Part shown: piece after piece, positions 6,483 through 15,442 of the stretch
Position numbering within the stretch: position 1 is the first letter of the stretch
Layout of the letters: the number at the start of each line of letters is the position of its first letter
Assembly: GCF_000600975.2 (NCBI RefSeq)
Contig: NZ_KK088653.1
Coordinates: forward strand, 248,501 to 312,500
Direction of reading: 5' to 3'
DNA length: 64,000 nt
From: Limimaricola hongkongensis DSM 17492
GTDB taxonomy: Bacteria; Pseudomonadota; Alphaproteobacteria; Rhodobacterales; Rhodobacteraceae
The notes under the pieces: generated by a model
Seen by the model: only the letters and a program-made list of their open reading frames with translations
The model's database searches: none
Told to the model about the DNA's origin: nothing
Made by a program: the position numbers and the translations under genes

Positions 6483-8107
6483 CGCCGCGCCCGCTCGCCC
6501 GGCTGCGCGGCGCGCTGTTGCGCTGGGACCGGCTGCTGATCGCCGTGTCGCTGGCCCTGCCGTTTCTCGTGCCGTTCCTGCTCGGGTTCCTGTGGCTGAC
6601 CGAGCATGAATGGCTGTTGCCCTATCTCGGCGTGTCGGTCGGCATCGCGGCGCTGGCTTACGGCATGCGCTGGTTCGCCCGCCGCCGTCCGGGGGGCGGC
6701 GCCAGCCGGTCGGTGCTGATGGACGAGATGAAGGTCGAATCCGACCCGGTCTGGTCCGACACCGAGCGCGCCACGTTCCGCGCCGCCCGGACCCGGATCG
6801 AACGCGAAACCGCCGAGCCGGTGGCGTGGGGCGAGCTGCCCGATCTCGCGCTGTCGGTGATCGACGACATCGCCAAGGGCATGGGGCAGGAGGACCGCAA
6901 GGCGCTCGATTTCACGCTGCCCGAGGCGCTGTTGCTGACCGAGCGGGCCGCCTCGCGCTACCGTGACCACCTGCGCCGCCACGTGCCGTTTTCCGACCGG
7001 ATCTCGCTGCACACGATCCACTGGGTCTGGAAGCACCGGGGCCGGGCGCAGCTGGCGATGGACGCGGCCTTTGCCGGGCACCGGGTGCTGCGTTTCGCGC
7101 TCAACCCCGCCAAGGGCGTGCTGCGCGAGGTGGAATGGCTGATGGCGGGGGGCAACACCTCCTATCTGGGCTCCCAGATGATGGGCGTGCTGCAGGCGGT
7201 GCTGCTCGAGGAGGTGGCCCATGCCGCGGTCGAGCTCTATTCGGGGCGGCTGCGCTTCTCCGACGCGGAGCTTCTGCAATTTCAGCTCGACGAGACCCGC
7301 GCCGACAAGGCCCGTCTCGCGCAGCCCGATGCGCCGCTTCGGGTGCTGGTGCTCGGTCAGGTGAGCGCGGGCAAATCGACGCTGATCAACGCGCTTTTGG
7401 GCGAGGACCGGACCGAAACCGACATGGCCGCCACCACCGATGGCACCATCGCCTACGAAGCGGCGATCGACGGCACCGATTGCCTGCTTCTGGACACCCG
7501 CGGGCTCGATGGCGGGACGCGGCGGCAGGCGGCGCTGGTCGAGGAAATGAGCCAGAGCGACATCGTGCTGTGGGTGCTGCGCGCCAACCGGCCCGGCCGC
7601 GCGGCGGACAAGGCGCTGTTCGACGCCTTCGAGGCGTGGTTCGCCGAGCATCCCGACCGGCGGCGCCCACCGGTGCTGCTCGTGGCGACGGCGGTGGATC
7701 GCCTCGCCCCGGACTGGCCCTATCCCGAGCACCAGATGCCCAAGGAAATCCGCGAGCGGATCGGCGCCGCGATGGATGCCATCGCCGAGGACATGGGCGG
7801 CCAGCGCCCGCGCCCGGTGAGCGCGCTGGAGCCCGACTGGAACCTCGACGCGGTGCGCAGCGCGCTGTCTGGCGCGGTGAGCGAGGGGCTGTTGGTGCAG
7901 CGCAACCGCTTGCGTCTTGCCGCCGCGCGGCATGCGCGCTCGGGCGACAACCAGATCAGCCGCTCGGGGCGCGGGCTGTGGCAGGGCGCGAAGCTCGTGG
8001 GCGGCAAGCTTCTGGGCCGCATGGGCGGACACGAAAACGCCCGGCCAGAGGCCGGGCGCAAAAACTCGTCTGAAAAGAAAGAGCCTTCGGACGATCACTC
8101 GCCGTAG
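6479..8107 (+). CDS. Membrane-anchored GTPase, second of a coupled pair
   Basis: A 542-residue protein starting at GTG 6479, which overlaps the TGA of the preceding GTPase. Two hydrophobic segments near the N-terminus (LLIAVSLALPFLVPFLLGFL and LPYLGVSVGIAALAYGM) predict anchoring in the inner membrane. A helical region of about 200 residues precedes a complete G domain: P-loop GQVSAGKST near residue 292, DTRGLDG near 340 and TAVD near 403. The layout TM-TM-helical-G domain differs from classic YcjF. The end of the gene overlaps the convergent ALDH gene by 13 bases and contains that gene's terminator hairpin. Function unknown beyond membrane GTPase. Confidence 0.78.
   Translation: MTPRPLARLRGALLRWDRLLIAVSLALPFLVPFLLGFLWLTEHEWLLPYLGVSVGIAALAYGMRWFARRRPGGGASRSVLMDEMKVESDPVWSDTERATFRAARTRIERETAEPVAWGELPDLALSVIDDIAKGMGQEDRKALDFTLPEALLLTERAASRYRDHLRRHVPFSDRISLHTIHWVWKHRGRAQLAMDAAFAGHRVLRFALNPAKGVLREVEWLMAGGNTSYLGSQMMGVLQAVLLEEVAHAAVELYSGRLRFSDAELLQFQLDETRADKARLAQPDAPLRVLVLGQVSAGKSTLINALLGEDRTETDMAATTDGTIAYEAAIDGTDCLLLDTRGLDGGTRRQAALVEEMSQSDIVLWVLRANRPGRAADKALFDAFEAWFAEHPDRRRPPVLLVATAVDRLAPDWPYPEHQMPKEIRERIGAAMDAIAEDMGGQRPRPVSALEPDWNLDAVRSALSGAVSEGLLVQRNRLRLAAARHARSGDNQISRSGRGLWQGAKLVGGKLLGRMGGHENARPEAGRKNSSEKKEPSDDHSP
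8034..8058 (-). terminator. Terminator of the deoC-ALDH operon, inside the GTPase coding end
   Basis: A perfect 9-bp stem (8038-8046 with 8050-8058, loop AGA) is followed on the minus strand by TTTT. It lies about 37 bases beyond the ALDH stop codon, the right place for its intrinsic terminator, yet is inside the last codons of the convergent GTPase gene. Confidence 0.65.
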
Positions 8108-10461
8108 GGCACCCAGATGTTCTTGATCTGCGTGGCCCGGTGCAGGAAGCCGCGCCCCTGACCGTCCTTCGACAGCCAGTCGCGCGCCGCGCCATCCTCG
8201 ACCCAGGATTGCTTGAGGTTGCCCGCCGAGGCCTCCTCGATCATCCGGCCGCCGTCGCGGGTTCCGAAATACCAGATGCCCGCCACGTCGTCGTGCTCCG
8301 CGAGGGTCTTGGCCAGCACGTCGCGCTCGCCCGCGACGATGTTGACCACGCCGCCCGGCAGGTCCGAGGTGTCGAACACCTGGTAGAGATCGGTCGCCGC
8401 CAGCGGATGGGTCTGCGACGGCAGCGCCACCACCGCATTGCCCATGGCGATCGCGGGCAGAACGAGGCTGACGAAGCCCAGCAGCGGCTGCGCGGTCGGG
8501 CAGGCGATGCCCATCACGCCCAAGGGCTCGTGCATGGCGAGCGTCACATGCGCGCTCTTGGTCTGGTGCACTGCGCCGTCGAACTTGTCGGCCTGTGCCG
8601 CGTACCAGAAGGTGCGGCGTATCGCGGTGTCGACCTCGGCCTGCGCTGACCCTTTCGAGGCGCCGAAGGAGGTCAGCCGCTCGGCGAACTCACCGGCGCG
8701 CGCCGAGAGGTTCTCGGCCACGTAGTAGAGCACCTGCGCGCGGTTGTGGCCCGTCGCCTTGCCCCAGCCCTTGGCCTTGTGCGCCGCCTCGACCGCGTTG
8801 CGGATGTCCTTGCGGTTGCCAAGACCCGCGAGGCCGACGGGGCCGCTTCCGCCCTGCACGGGATAGGAATAGCCCGAATCGGGCCGCGCCTGCTTGCCGC
8901 CGACATAGAACTTGGCGGTGCGGTCGATCCGCGCGCCCGCGCCGGGCAGCGCCTCACCGGGCTGGCCCACCGGGGCCGAAGGCGCGGCTTCGGGCTTCTT
9001 CGCTTTCGGCTTGGGATGGGTGAGATAGGCCATCATGCCCTCGCGCCCGCCTTCGCGGCCAAAGCCGCTCTCGCGGTAGCCGCCGAAGCCGGCACCTGCG
9101 TCGAAGACGTTGGTGCAGTTGATCCAGACCACGCCCGCCTTCACCTGCGCCGCGATGTCGAGGCAGAGGTTCACGTTCTCCGACCAGATCGAGGCGGCGA
9201 GGCCGTATTTCGTGTTGTTGGCCAGCGCCACCGCGTCCTCCGGTGTCCGGAAGGTGGTGACGGTCGCGACCGGTCCGAAGATCTCCTCGGTCGCCAGCGT
9301 CGAGGCGGGTTCGACCTTCATCGCGATCGTCGGCGGGAAGAAGCAGCCCTCCGGTGCCGTGCCCTGCACCAGCTCCGCGCCCTCGGCCACGCCCTTGTCG
9401 ACGAGACCCTTGATGCGCTCCAACTGCACCGGATGCACGATCGCGCCCATGTCGGTGTTCTTGTCGAGCGGATCGCCGACGCGCAGCTGGCGCATCCGTT
9501 GTTCCAGAAGCTCCTCGAAGCGCCTGGCCACGCTCTCGGCCACCAGAACCCGCGCCCCGGCGCAACAGACCTGGCCGGCGTTGAACCAGATCGCGTCGAC
9601 CACGCCTTCGACGGCGGCATCGAGATCGGCATCGGCGAAGACCACGAAGGGCGACTTGCCGCCCAGCTCCAGCGTCAGCGACTTGCCCGTCCCGGCGGTC
9701 TCGCGCCGGATGCGGCGGCCCACCTCGGTCGAGCCGGTGAAGGCAATTTTATCCAGACCTTTATGGGCGACGATGGCCGCACCCGTCTGACCGTCGCCGG
9801 TGACGATGTTGATCACGCCCTTGGGCAGGCCCACCTCGGCCGCGATCTCGGCAAAGGCCAGCGCGGTGAGCGGGGTGTATTCGGCGGGCTTGAGCACCAC
9901 CGTGTTGCCCGCCGCCAGCGCCGGCGCGATCTTCCATGCCATCATCAGGAGCGGGAAATTCCACGGGATGATCTGGCCGCAGACGCCATGCGGCGCGGTG
10001 CCCGGCAGCTCGTCCTCGAGCAGCTCGGCCCAGCCGGCATGGTGGTAGAAGTGGCGCGCCACCAGCGGCACGTCGGCGTCGCGGCTTTCGCGGATCGGCT
10101 TGCCGTTGTCGAGGCTTTCGAGAACGGCGAGAAAGCGCGCGTGCTGCTGCACGTGGCGGGCGATGGCATAGAGATACTTGGCCCGCTCATGGCCGGGCAG
10201 CGCCGCCCATGCGGGCTGCGCCTTGCGCGCGGCCTTCACGGCGGTGTCGACGTCGGCTTCGGTGCCTTGCGTGACGCGGGCCAGAAGCTCGTTCGAAGCG
10301 GGCGAGAAGACCTCGAAGGTCTCGCCCGGCGCGGTGAAGGCGCCGTCGATGAAATGGCCGAAGCCGCCCTCGTGCGTCTTGAGCCAGTCGCGCACGATGG
10401 CGCTGTCCTCGGGGGCCTTGCCGTAATCCATGGTCGCGAGAATGTCCGTGATCGTGTTCAT
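8095..10461 (-). CDS. ALDH16-type two-domain aldehyde dehydrogenase
   Basis: A 788-residue protein made of a full aldehyde dehydrogenase domain (about 1-510) and a second, shorter ALDH-like domain (about 545-788). The first has the NAD-site motif IPWNFP, K191 in LKPAEYTP, general base E265 in LELGGKSP and nucleophile C299 in GQVCCAG. The second lacks a recognisable GQxC cysteine. This architecture defines the ALDH16 family; bacterial members keep the catalytic cysteine in domain one. It lies 13 bases downstream of deoC, whose product is acetaldehyde, so NAD-dependent oxidation of acetaldehyde to acetate in deoxyribonucleoside breakdown is the likely role. Start ATG 10461. Confidence 0.88.
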   Translation of the reverse strand: MNTITDILATMDYGKAPEDSAIVRDWLKTHEGGFGHFIDGAFTAPGETFEVFSPASNELLARVTQGTEADVDTAVKAARKAQPAWAALPGHERAKYLYAIARHVQQHARFLAVLESLDNGKPIRESRDADVPLVARHFYHHAGWAELLEDELPGTAPHGVCGQIIPWNFPLLMMAWKIAPALAAGNTVVLKPAEYTPLTALAFAEIAAEVGLPKGVINIVTGDGQTGAAIVAHKGLDKIAFTGSTEVGRRIRRETAGTGKSLTLELGGKSPFVVFADADLDAAVEGVVDAIWFNAGQVCCAGARVLVAESVARRFEELLEQRMRQLRVGDPLDKNTDMGAIVHPVQLERIKGLVDKGVAEGAELVQGTAPEGCFFPPTIAMKVEPASTLATEEIFGPVATVTTFRTPEDAVALANNTKYGLAASIWSENVNLCLDIAAQVKAGVVWINCTNVFDAGAGFGGYRESGFGREGGREGMMAYLTHPKPKAKKPEAAPSAPVGQPGEALPGAGARIDRTAKFYVGGKQARPDSGYSYPVQGGSGPVGLAGLGNRKDIRNAVEAAHKAKGWGKATGHNRAQVLYYVAENLSARAGEFAERLTSFGASKGSAQAEVDTAIRRTFWYAAQADKFDGAVHQTKSAHVTLAMHEPLGVMGIACPTAQPLLGFVSLVLPAIAMGNAVVALPSQTHPLAATDLYQVFDTSDLPGGVVNIVAGERDVLAKTLAEHDDVAGIWYFGTRDGGRMIEEASAGNLKQSWVEDGAARDWLSKDGQGRGFLHRATQIKNIWVPYGE

Positions 10462-10474
10462 GACGCGCTCTCCC

Positions 10475-11467
10475 TCAGGCCAGCGAATGACGATGGGCGG
10501 CGGCGTAGCGCCCGGTGACGTGGTGCTCGAGCTGGCGCTCGATATCGCCCAGCATGGACGAGGCGCCAAGCCGGAACAGGTCGGGCTGGAGCCAGTCATT
10601 GCCCAGCTCTTCCTTCATCAGATACTGCCACGCCAGCGAATCCTTGGCGGATTTCATGCCGCCGGCGGGCTTGAAGCCGACCCGGTGACCGGTGGCGTCG
10701 CCGTAATCGCGCAGCGCGCGGACCATGGTGAGCGAGACGGGCAGGGTGGCGTTGACGCCCTCCTTGCCGGTCGAGGTCTTGATGAAGTCGGCGCCCGCCT
10801 GCATCGCCACCATCGAGGCGGCATAGACGTTGCGCAGGGTGGCGATGTCGCCGGTGGCAAGGATCGCCTTGAGATGCGCCTGTCCGCAGGCCTCGCGCAT
10901 CGCGGCGACCTCGTCGTAGAGCGCGGCCCAGTCGCGCTTGAGCACGTGCTCGCGGGTGATGACGATGTCGATCTCGTCGGCGCCCTGATCGACGGTCCAG
11001 CGGATTTCCTCGAGCCGCAGCTTGAGCGGCATCAGGCCCGCCGGAAAGCCGGTGGCGACCGAGGCCACGGGAATGCCGGTGCCGCGCAGCGCCTTCACGG
11101 CATGCGGCACCATGGTGGGGTAGACGCAAACCGCGCCGGTGGTCAGGCCCATGTCGGCGATGCCGAGGCCCTCGACGATGCGCGGGGCGAGCGGCTGGCG
11201 CGCCTTGGCGCAGAGCCGCTGCACCCGGCCCTCGGTGTCGTCGCCCGCCAGCGTGGTGAGGTCGATGCAGCGGATCGCATTCACCAGCCATGCGGCCTGG
11301 TGGGTCTTCTTGACCGAGCGGCGGGTGGTCAGCGTCGCGGCGCGGCGCTCGGCGGCCGAACGGTTGACGGCGCGGCCCTCGAACATCGCCGCGTCGAGCG
11401 GGGTGCCGAGGTTGCGGGGGTGGTTCGAAAGGCTCTCGGGCTGGTCTGGCAGCGCGGCTGTGGTCAT
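10475..11467 (-). CDS. deoC: Deoxyribose-phosphate aldolase
   Basis: A 330-residue class I aldolase splitting 2-deoxyribose 5-phosphate into glyceraldehyde 3-phosphate and acetaldehyde. Recognisable blocks are CVYPTMVPHA, DEIDIVITREH, HLKAILATGDI (Schiff-base lysine in LKAIL), DFIKTSTGKEG and GFKPAGGMK. It is longer than E. coli DeoC (about 260) because of an N-terminal extension common in alphaproteobacteria and eukaryotes. Start ATG 11467 has GGAG eight bases upstream; ATG 11485 is an alternative. First gene of a two-gene operon with ALDH16; no deoR-type regulator is adjacent. Confidence 0.93.
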   Translation of the reverse strand: MTTAALPDQPESLSNHPRNLGTPLDAAMFEGRAVNRSAAERRAATLTTRRSVKKTHQAAWLVNAIRCIDLTTLAGDDTEGRVQRLCAKARQPLAPRIVEGLGIADMGLTTGAVCVYPTMVPHAVKALRGTGIPVASVATGFPAGLMPLKLRLEEIRWTVDQGADEIDIVITREHVLKRDWAALYDEVAAMREACGQAHLKAILATGDIATLRNVYAASMVAMQAGADFIKTSTGKEGVNATLPVSLTMVRALRDYGDATGHRVGFKPAGGMKSAKDSLAWQYLMKEELGNDWLQPDLFRLGASSMLGDIERQLEHHVTGRYAAAHRHSLA

Positions 11468-11557
11468 CGGTCGGGCTCCGGCCATGAGGGTGGACCCAAG
11501 ATGTCTAACAGATAAAGGCCATCTGCCTAGAGCGTCCCGACGGAACCTGTCCAAAGA

Positions 11558-11812
11558 TCAGGCCGCATCGGGCCGGGGCGGCACCTCCACGCCCTTTTTC
11601 GCGCAGGCCTTGGCATAGGCCGCGTCCCAGTGGCGATAACCGCCCATCACCGCCTGCTGCGCCATCACCAGCGTCACGAAGGCCCGCCGCGCCTCGGGCT
11701 TCTTGGCCTGCTTCGACAGCGCCTTCTGCTCGCGCGTCATCGAACAGCCGATGCAATGCGCATCGCGCCTGAACTTGCACACGCCGATGCAGGGGGAGGG
11801 GGGCTTGGGCAT
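11558..11812 (-). CDS. DUF1289 domain protein
   Basis: An 84-residue protein with the DUF1289 cysteine pattern PSPCIGVCKF then HCIGCSMTREQ in the first 30 residues, suggesting a small metal or iron-sulfur site. The rest is a basic helix (AYAKACAKKGVEV). Function is not known for the family, although it often lies next to iron or haem genes. Here it follows hemP by nine bases, with CGGAG just before the ATG, so the two form a small operon. Confidence 0.85.
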   Translation of the reverse strand: MPKPPSPCIGVCKFRRDAHCIGCSMTREQKALSKQAKKPEARRAFVTLVMAQQAVMGGYRHWDAAYAKACAKKGVEVPPRPDAA

Positions 11813-11821
11813 GCTCCGGGG

Positions 11822-11986
11822 CTATTTGGTCAGGATCAGCTTGCCCGCGCGGGTGATGCGCAAGGTATAGCTCTGCCCGTCGAGCAGGATGCGCGCCCGT
11901 GCCCCTTCGGCGGTCAGGGCGCGGGCGTCGTGCACGGGCAGCTCGGCCTCTTCGGCGGGCCAGTGGCGGGGCGGGGCGGCGGTCAT
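11822..11986 (-). CDS. hemP: HemP-family hemin uptake protein
   Basis: A 54-residue protein, too short for many gene callers. The C-terminal half ILLDGQSYTLRITRAGKL ending ILTK is the HemP signature (DGxxYxLRxTRxGKLILTK). HemP proteins are made under iron limitation and help induce or assist haem uptake; in some bacteria they act as transcriptional activators of the haem receptor. An in-frame ATG at 11995 would add three residues. It is not next to a haem receptor in this window but is followed closely by the DUF1289 gene. No clear Fur, Irr or RirA box was found upstream. Confidence 0.82.
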   Translation of the reverse strand: MTAAPPRHWPAEEAELPVHDARALTAEGARARILLDGQSYTLRITRAGKLILTK

Positions 11987-12130
11987 GGGCGTCATGCGAT
12001 GTCCTCGGGCATGGTGCGGCGCGGCTTGCCCGGGCGGGCTGGCATGCGATCGAGGTAAAGTTGATAAAAAGAGTCGGCCTTGTCAACCGGGCGTGCGAAA
12101 GCGGCCTGCGAACCGGGGCCGTGTGCGGGA

Positions 12131-13093
12131 TCAATCGGCGGCGAAGCGCCACTCCGTGACCTGCCGGAACGTCTCTTGCGGGGCGAGGCGGAAGGTCGGA
12201 AAGGCCGGTTGGTGCGGCGCGTCGGGCCAGCGCTGCGCCTCGATGGCGAGCCCTGCATAGGGGGACAGCCCGGCGCTGTCGGTGTCGCGCCCGTCAAAGA
12301 GCTGCACCCCCGGCGAGGTGGTCGCCATGCGCATCGTCACGCCGCCACCGGCAAGCTCCAGCACCTCGCGCAGCGCGGCATCCTCCATCGACAGGCAGAA
12401 ATTGTGATCGAGCGGCGGCTGCCCCGGTTCCAGCGCGCGCGCCGCGCGGAAATCGTGATCGCTCCCGGCGCTGGGCGCGATTTCGCCCGTGGGCAGTGCG
12501 TCGTCATGGGTCGGCAGCCAGTGCCCGGCCGCCACGCGCAGCCTGTGACCGGCGATGTCGGGCGTGCCCGCGAGGTTCCAGTAGCTGTGGTTCACCGGGT
12601 TCATCAGCGTCGGTTCGTCGGTCGTGGCGGTCAGCTCGAGCCGCAGCGTCGCGGGGCCGTGCAGCGACCAGCGCGCAACGATCCGGCGGTTGCCGGGAAA
12701 GCCGTCCGCGCCGTCGGCAAGGTCGATGCCGAGCGTGGCGGCATCGGTGTCCTGTTCGACCACCTCCCAGACCCGGAACTGCGTGCCGTGTCGCCCCGAA
12801 TGCAGCATCGCCCGCCCGTCATTGGCGCCAAACCGGTATTCTGCCCCGTCGATGATGGCGCGCGCGCCCGCGATGCGGTTGGCCACCGGGCCGACAATCG
12901 CGCCGAAATAGCGCATCGCGCCGTCGTAATCGGCGAGATCGTCCGAGCCGAGGGTCAGATTGCGGTCCACGCGATCGAGCCGCACCGCGCGCAGGATCGA
13001 TCCGCGCGTCAGCAGGTCGACGGAGAGCCCGCCACCCGCAAGCCGCAGGCGGTGCACGGCATGGCCCGCCGCGTCGATGCCGAAGGGTGTCAC
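12131..13093 (-). CDS. galM: Aldose 1-epimerase (mutarotase)
   Basis: A 320-residue beta-sandwich mutarotase. Active-site elements are visible: GPVANRIAG, the histidine of LHSGRHG, NPVNHSYWNL (catalytic histidine) and GLAIEAQRWPDAPHQP with the catalytic glutamate. It interconverts alpha and beta anomers of aldohexoses. It is the last gene of the leftward sugar-acid operon and overlaps the lactonase gene by four bases. Supplying the beta anomer to the operon's sugar dehydrogenase fits its position. Confidence 0.88.
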   Translation of the reverse strand: MTPFGIDAAGHAVHRLRLAGGGLSVDLLTRGSILRAVRLDRVDRNLTLGSDDLADYDGAMRYFGAIVGPVANRIAGARAIIDGAEYRFGANDGRAMLHSGRHGTQFRVWEVVEQDTDAATLGIDLADGADGFPGNRRIVARWSLHGPATLRLELTATTDEPTLMNPVNHSYWNLAGTPDIAGHRLRVAAGHWLPTHDDALPTGEIAPSAGSDHDFRAARALEPGQPPLDHNFCLSMEDAALREVLELAGGGVTMRMATTSPGVQLFDGRDTDSAGLSPYAGLAIEAQRWPDAPHQPAFPTFRLAPQETFRQVTEWRFAAD

Positions 13094-13953
13094 AGGATCA
13101 CCCGGTGTTCCTTCTGCCCCGGCGCGGTCGCGCGGGTGACGAAGGTACGGCCCGAATCGGGGGCGTCGGCGATCTCGGCTTCCGACAGCCCGGCGGTGGC
13201 GGAGGTGAGATAGAGCGTTCTCATGTCGTCGCCGCCGAAGGCCGGGCAGGTGACCTGCGGCGCGGTCGGGCAGGGGTGGGCGCCGATCTCGCGGCCCTCG
13301 CGGTCATAGCCCGCGAGCCGGGCGCTGCCCCATTGCGCGCTCCACAACGTGCCTTCGGCATCGACCACGGCGCCGTCGGGGTTGTGGCCCGACCGCTTGA
13401 GATCGACGAAGACCTCCGCCTCGCCCACGGGCCAGCCGTTCTCATCGGTGCGCTGGCGCATGATCATGCCGGTCGGCGTGTCGGAATAGTGGAAAAACCC
13501 GCCTTCGGGCGGAAAGCAGATCGCGTTGGGGATGGTCATGCCCGAGCGGATCTGTCGCAGCTCGCCGCGATAATAGCGGTAGAGCGCGCCCGCGTTCACC
13601 TCGCCGTCGATGCCCATGGTCGAGACGTAGAACCCGCCATGCGGATCGGCGCGCCCGTCATTGGAGCGGGTGACGGGGTTGTCGCTGTCGAAATCGCAGA
13701 CTGTCTCGCTCCGGCCGGTCTCGATATCGAAGTGGACCAGCGCCTTGTTGGTGGCCACCAGGAGCGTGTCGCGGTCGATCCAGCCCGCGCAGGAGGGCAT
13801 GTCCTCGAACACCCAATGCTGGCCGGGTGTGTGCAGCCGCCGCCCGAGGATGTCGAACCAGAACAGCTGTTCGCGCTCGGGGTGCCACAGCGCGCCTTCG
13901 CCCAGCACGCAGGAGGTGTCGTCGAACACCTCGAAGGCGGACAGACCGGTCAT
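13090..13953 (-). CDS. SMP-30/gluconolactonase-family lactonase
   Basis: A 287-residue six-bladed propeller of the SMP-30/regucalcin family. Metal ligands of the family are seen as E19 in [11 protein letters not shown] in [18 protein letters not shown], and N/D in HNPDGAVVD. These enzymes open aldonolactones using a divalent metal. With a sugar dehydrogenase, DgoK, DgoA and GalM in the same run of overlapping genes, the substrate is most likely galactono- (or a related) lactone. It overlaps dgoA by four bases and galM by four. Confidence 0.87.
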   Translation of the reverse strand: MTGLSAFEVFDDTSCVLGEGALWHPEREQLFWFDILGRRLHTPGQHWVFEDMPSCAGWIDRDTLLVATNKALVHFDIETGRSETVCDFDSDNPVTRSNDGRADPHGGFYVSTMGIDGEVNAGALYRYYRGELRQIRSGMTIPNAICFPPEGGFFHYSDTPTGMIMRQRTDENGWPVGEAEVFVDLKRSGHNPDGAVVDAEGTLWSAQWGSARLAGYDREGREIGAHPCPTAPQVTCPAFGGDDMRTLYLTSATAGLSEAEIADAPDSGRTFVTRATAPGQKEHRVIL

Positions 13954-14555
13954 GCCACGGCCGCGTCATGGGCCGCGACGATGGTCTTCGCGCGCGCCGT
14001 GACCTCCTCGACCGACAGGTTCGGCGTGTAGAGCGCGGTGCCAAGGCCGAAGCCGTCCGCCCCGGCGGCGATCCAGTCGCCGAAATTCGACGCGCCCGCG
14101 CCGCCCACGGCGTAGATGCGCGCCTGTTTGGGGTAGACCGCGCGCATCGCCTTGAGCCCGTCCGGACCGATCAGGCTGGCCGGGAACAGCTTGAGCCCGG
14201 TGGCGCCCGCGGCCAGCGCCGCGAAGCCCTCGGTCGGGGTCATCACGCCGGGCCAGCTTTCCATTCCGGCGGCAACGGTGGCGCGGATCACTTCCGTGTT
14301 CATGTTGGGCGACACGGCGATCCGCCCGCCCGCCTCTTGAAGCTCCTCGACCTGCGCGGTGGTGAGCACCGTGCCCGCGCCGATCAGCGCGCGGTCGCCG
14401 CAGGCTTCGGCCATCAGGCGGATGCTCTCGAAGGGGCGGGGCGAGTTGAGCGGCACCTCGATGGTGGTGATGCCCTGCGCGATCAGGGCTTCGGCGATCG
14501 CTACGGCGTCGTCGGGGGTGATTCCGCGCAGGATGGCGATGAGCGGTCGGGTCAT
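13950..14555 (-). CDS. dgoA: 2-dehydro-3-deoxy-6-phosphogalactonate aldolase
   Basis: A 201-residue KDPG/KDPGal aldolase splitting the phosphorylated keto-deoxy sugar acid into pyruvate and glyceraldehyde 3-phosphate. Family landmarks are [11 protein letters not shown], the catalytic glutamate in [18 protein letters not shown], and the Schiff-base lysine in [13 protein letters not shown] rather than the PLRTP of Eda and linkage with dgoK favour the galactonate type. The ATG at 14555 overlaps the dgoK stop (ATGA); a longer frame to 14576 exists but is not needed. Confidence 0.9.
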   Translation of the reverse strand: MTRPLIAILRGITPDDAVAIAEALIAQGITTIEVPLNSPRPFESIRLMAEACGDRALIGAGTVLTTAQVEELQEAGGRIAVSPNMNTEVIRATVAAGMESWPGVMTPTEGFAALAAGATGLKLFPASLIGPDGLKAMRAVYPKQARIYAVGGAGASNFGDWIAAGADGFGLGTALYTPNLSVEEVTARAKTIVAAHDAAVA

Positions 14556-15442
14556 GCTTGCGTCCTTTGTTTCCATGCGGCGGTCAGGCCCGCCAGCGTC
14601 ACGGCGGTGGCGTTGGCCTGCGTGGCCGGCGCGCCCTGCGCGCCCAGCGCGCGCACATAGAGCCCGGCGAGCCCGCCCGCGCCGATCACGCCGATCTGCT
14701 GGCCGAGCCAGTAGGGTTTGGCCGCCGCCAGCTCCGCGCCGATCAGCAGACCCGACAGCCGGGCCCGGGCGGTGGCGCTGTCGCGGCCTTCGAGCAGATC
14801 GGCGGCGCGGATCGTGAACAGGGCCGAGGCCAGCCGTTCGGGCCGCGACAGCGTTTCGGCCACGCCGTCGTCGAACGCCGCCTCGTCCCAGCCCTCGCCC
14901 TGCACCGAATGGCGCAGCACGCTGTGCTGCGACAGCGCGGCGTAGAGCTCACCTGTCATGAAGCTGCGAAAGCTCACCACTTCGCCGGCGCTCAGATGCG
15001 CCCATTTCGAATGGCTGCCCGGAAGGCAGAGCACCCCGTCCCAGCCGGGATTGAGCGCGAGGAAGCCCGCGACCTGCGTTTCCTCGCCGCGCATCACGTC
15101 GGCGGGGCCCGATTGCGACAGGCCGGGGATGATCCACGCATCGAGCCGCCCCGGCGCGGCGGTCAGCGCGCCCGAAAGCGGCGGGCAGGGCACGCTTGCA
15201 TAGGCGGCCTCGACCCAGCCCTGTTTCGCGCCGACCATGCCGCAGGCGATGATCGGCACCGGGTCGCCGTCGAGCCAGTCGCCGCACATCTCGCGCAGCG
15301 CGGGCTCGAAGCCGTCGGGCGCGAGCGTGCCCATCCCCCTGGGCGAGCCGCGCTCCTCGATCACCGTGCCGTCGCGGCGCATGGCCCAGCCGCGCAGATG
15401 CGTCGTGCCCCAGTCGAGCGCGATCCAGTCCGGCGCGCTCAT
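14552..15442 (-). CDS. dgoK: 2-dehydro-3-deoxygalactonokinase
   Basis: A 296-residue sugar-acid kinase of the DgoK family. It opens with [14 protein letters not shown], the phosphate-binding loop, and has [15 protein letters not shown] and [14 protein letters not shown] in the middle and [15 protein letters not shown] near the C-terminus. It phosphorylates 2-keto-3-deoxygalactonate at C6 before aldol cleavage by the downstream dgoA. Start ATG 15442 overlaps the preceding dehydrogenase stop, and its own stop overlaps dgoA. A galactonate dehydratase, needed between lactonase and kinase, is not in this window. Confidence 0.9.
   Translation of the reverse strand: MSAPDWIALDWGTTHLRGWAMRRDGTVIEERGSPRGMGTLAPDGFEPALREMCGDWLDGDPVPIIACGMVGAKQGWVEAAYASVPCPPLSGALTAAPGRLDAWIIPGLSQSGPADVMRGEETQVAGFLALNPGWDGVLCLPGSHSKWAHLSAGEVVSFRSFMTGELYAALSQHSVLRHSVQGEGWDEAAFDDGVAETLSRPERLASALFTIRAADLLEGRDSATARARLSGLLIGAELAAAKPYWLGQQIGVIGAGGLAGLYVRALGAQGAPATQANATAVTLAGLTAAWKQRTQA

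Noticed and set aside
11500-11526. AGATG...CATCT inverted repeat upstream of deoC as a DeoR operator
   Set aside because: Only five-base arms with a 16-base spacer; too weak to call.
12045-12080. TTGACA hexamer (minus strand) as a hemP promoter
   Set aside because: No acceptable -10 at the right distance and no recognisable iron box.
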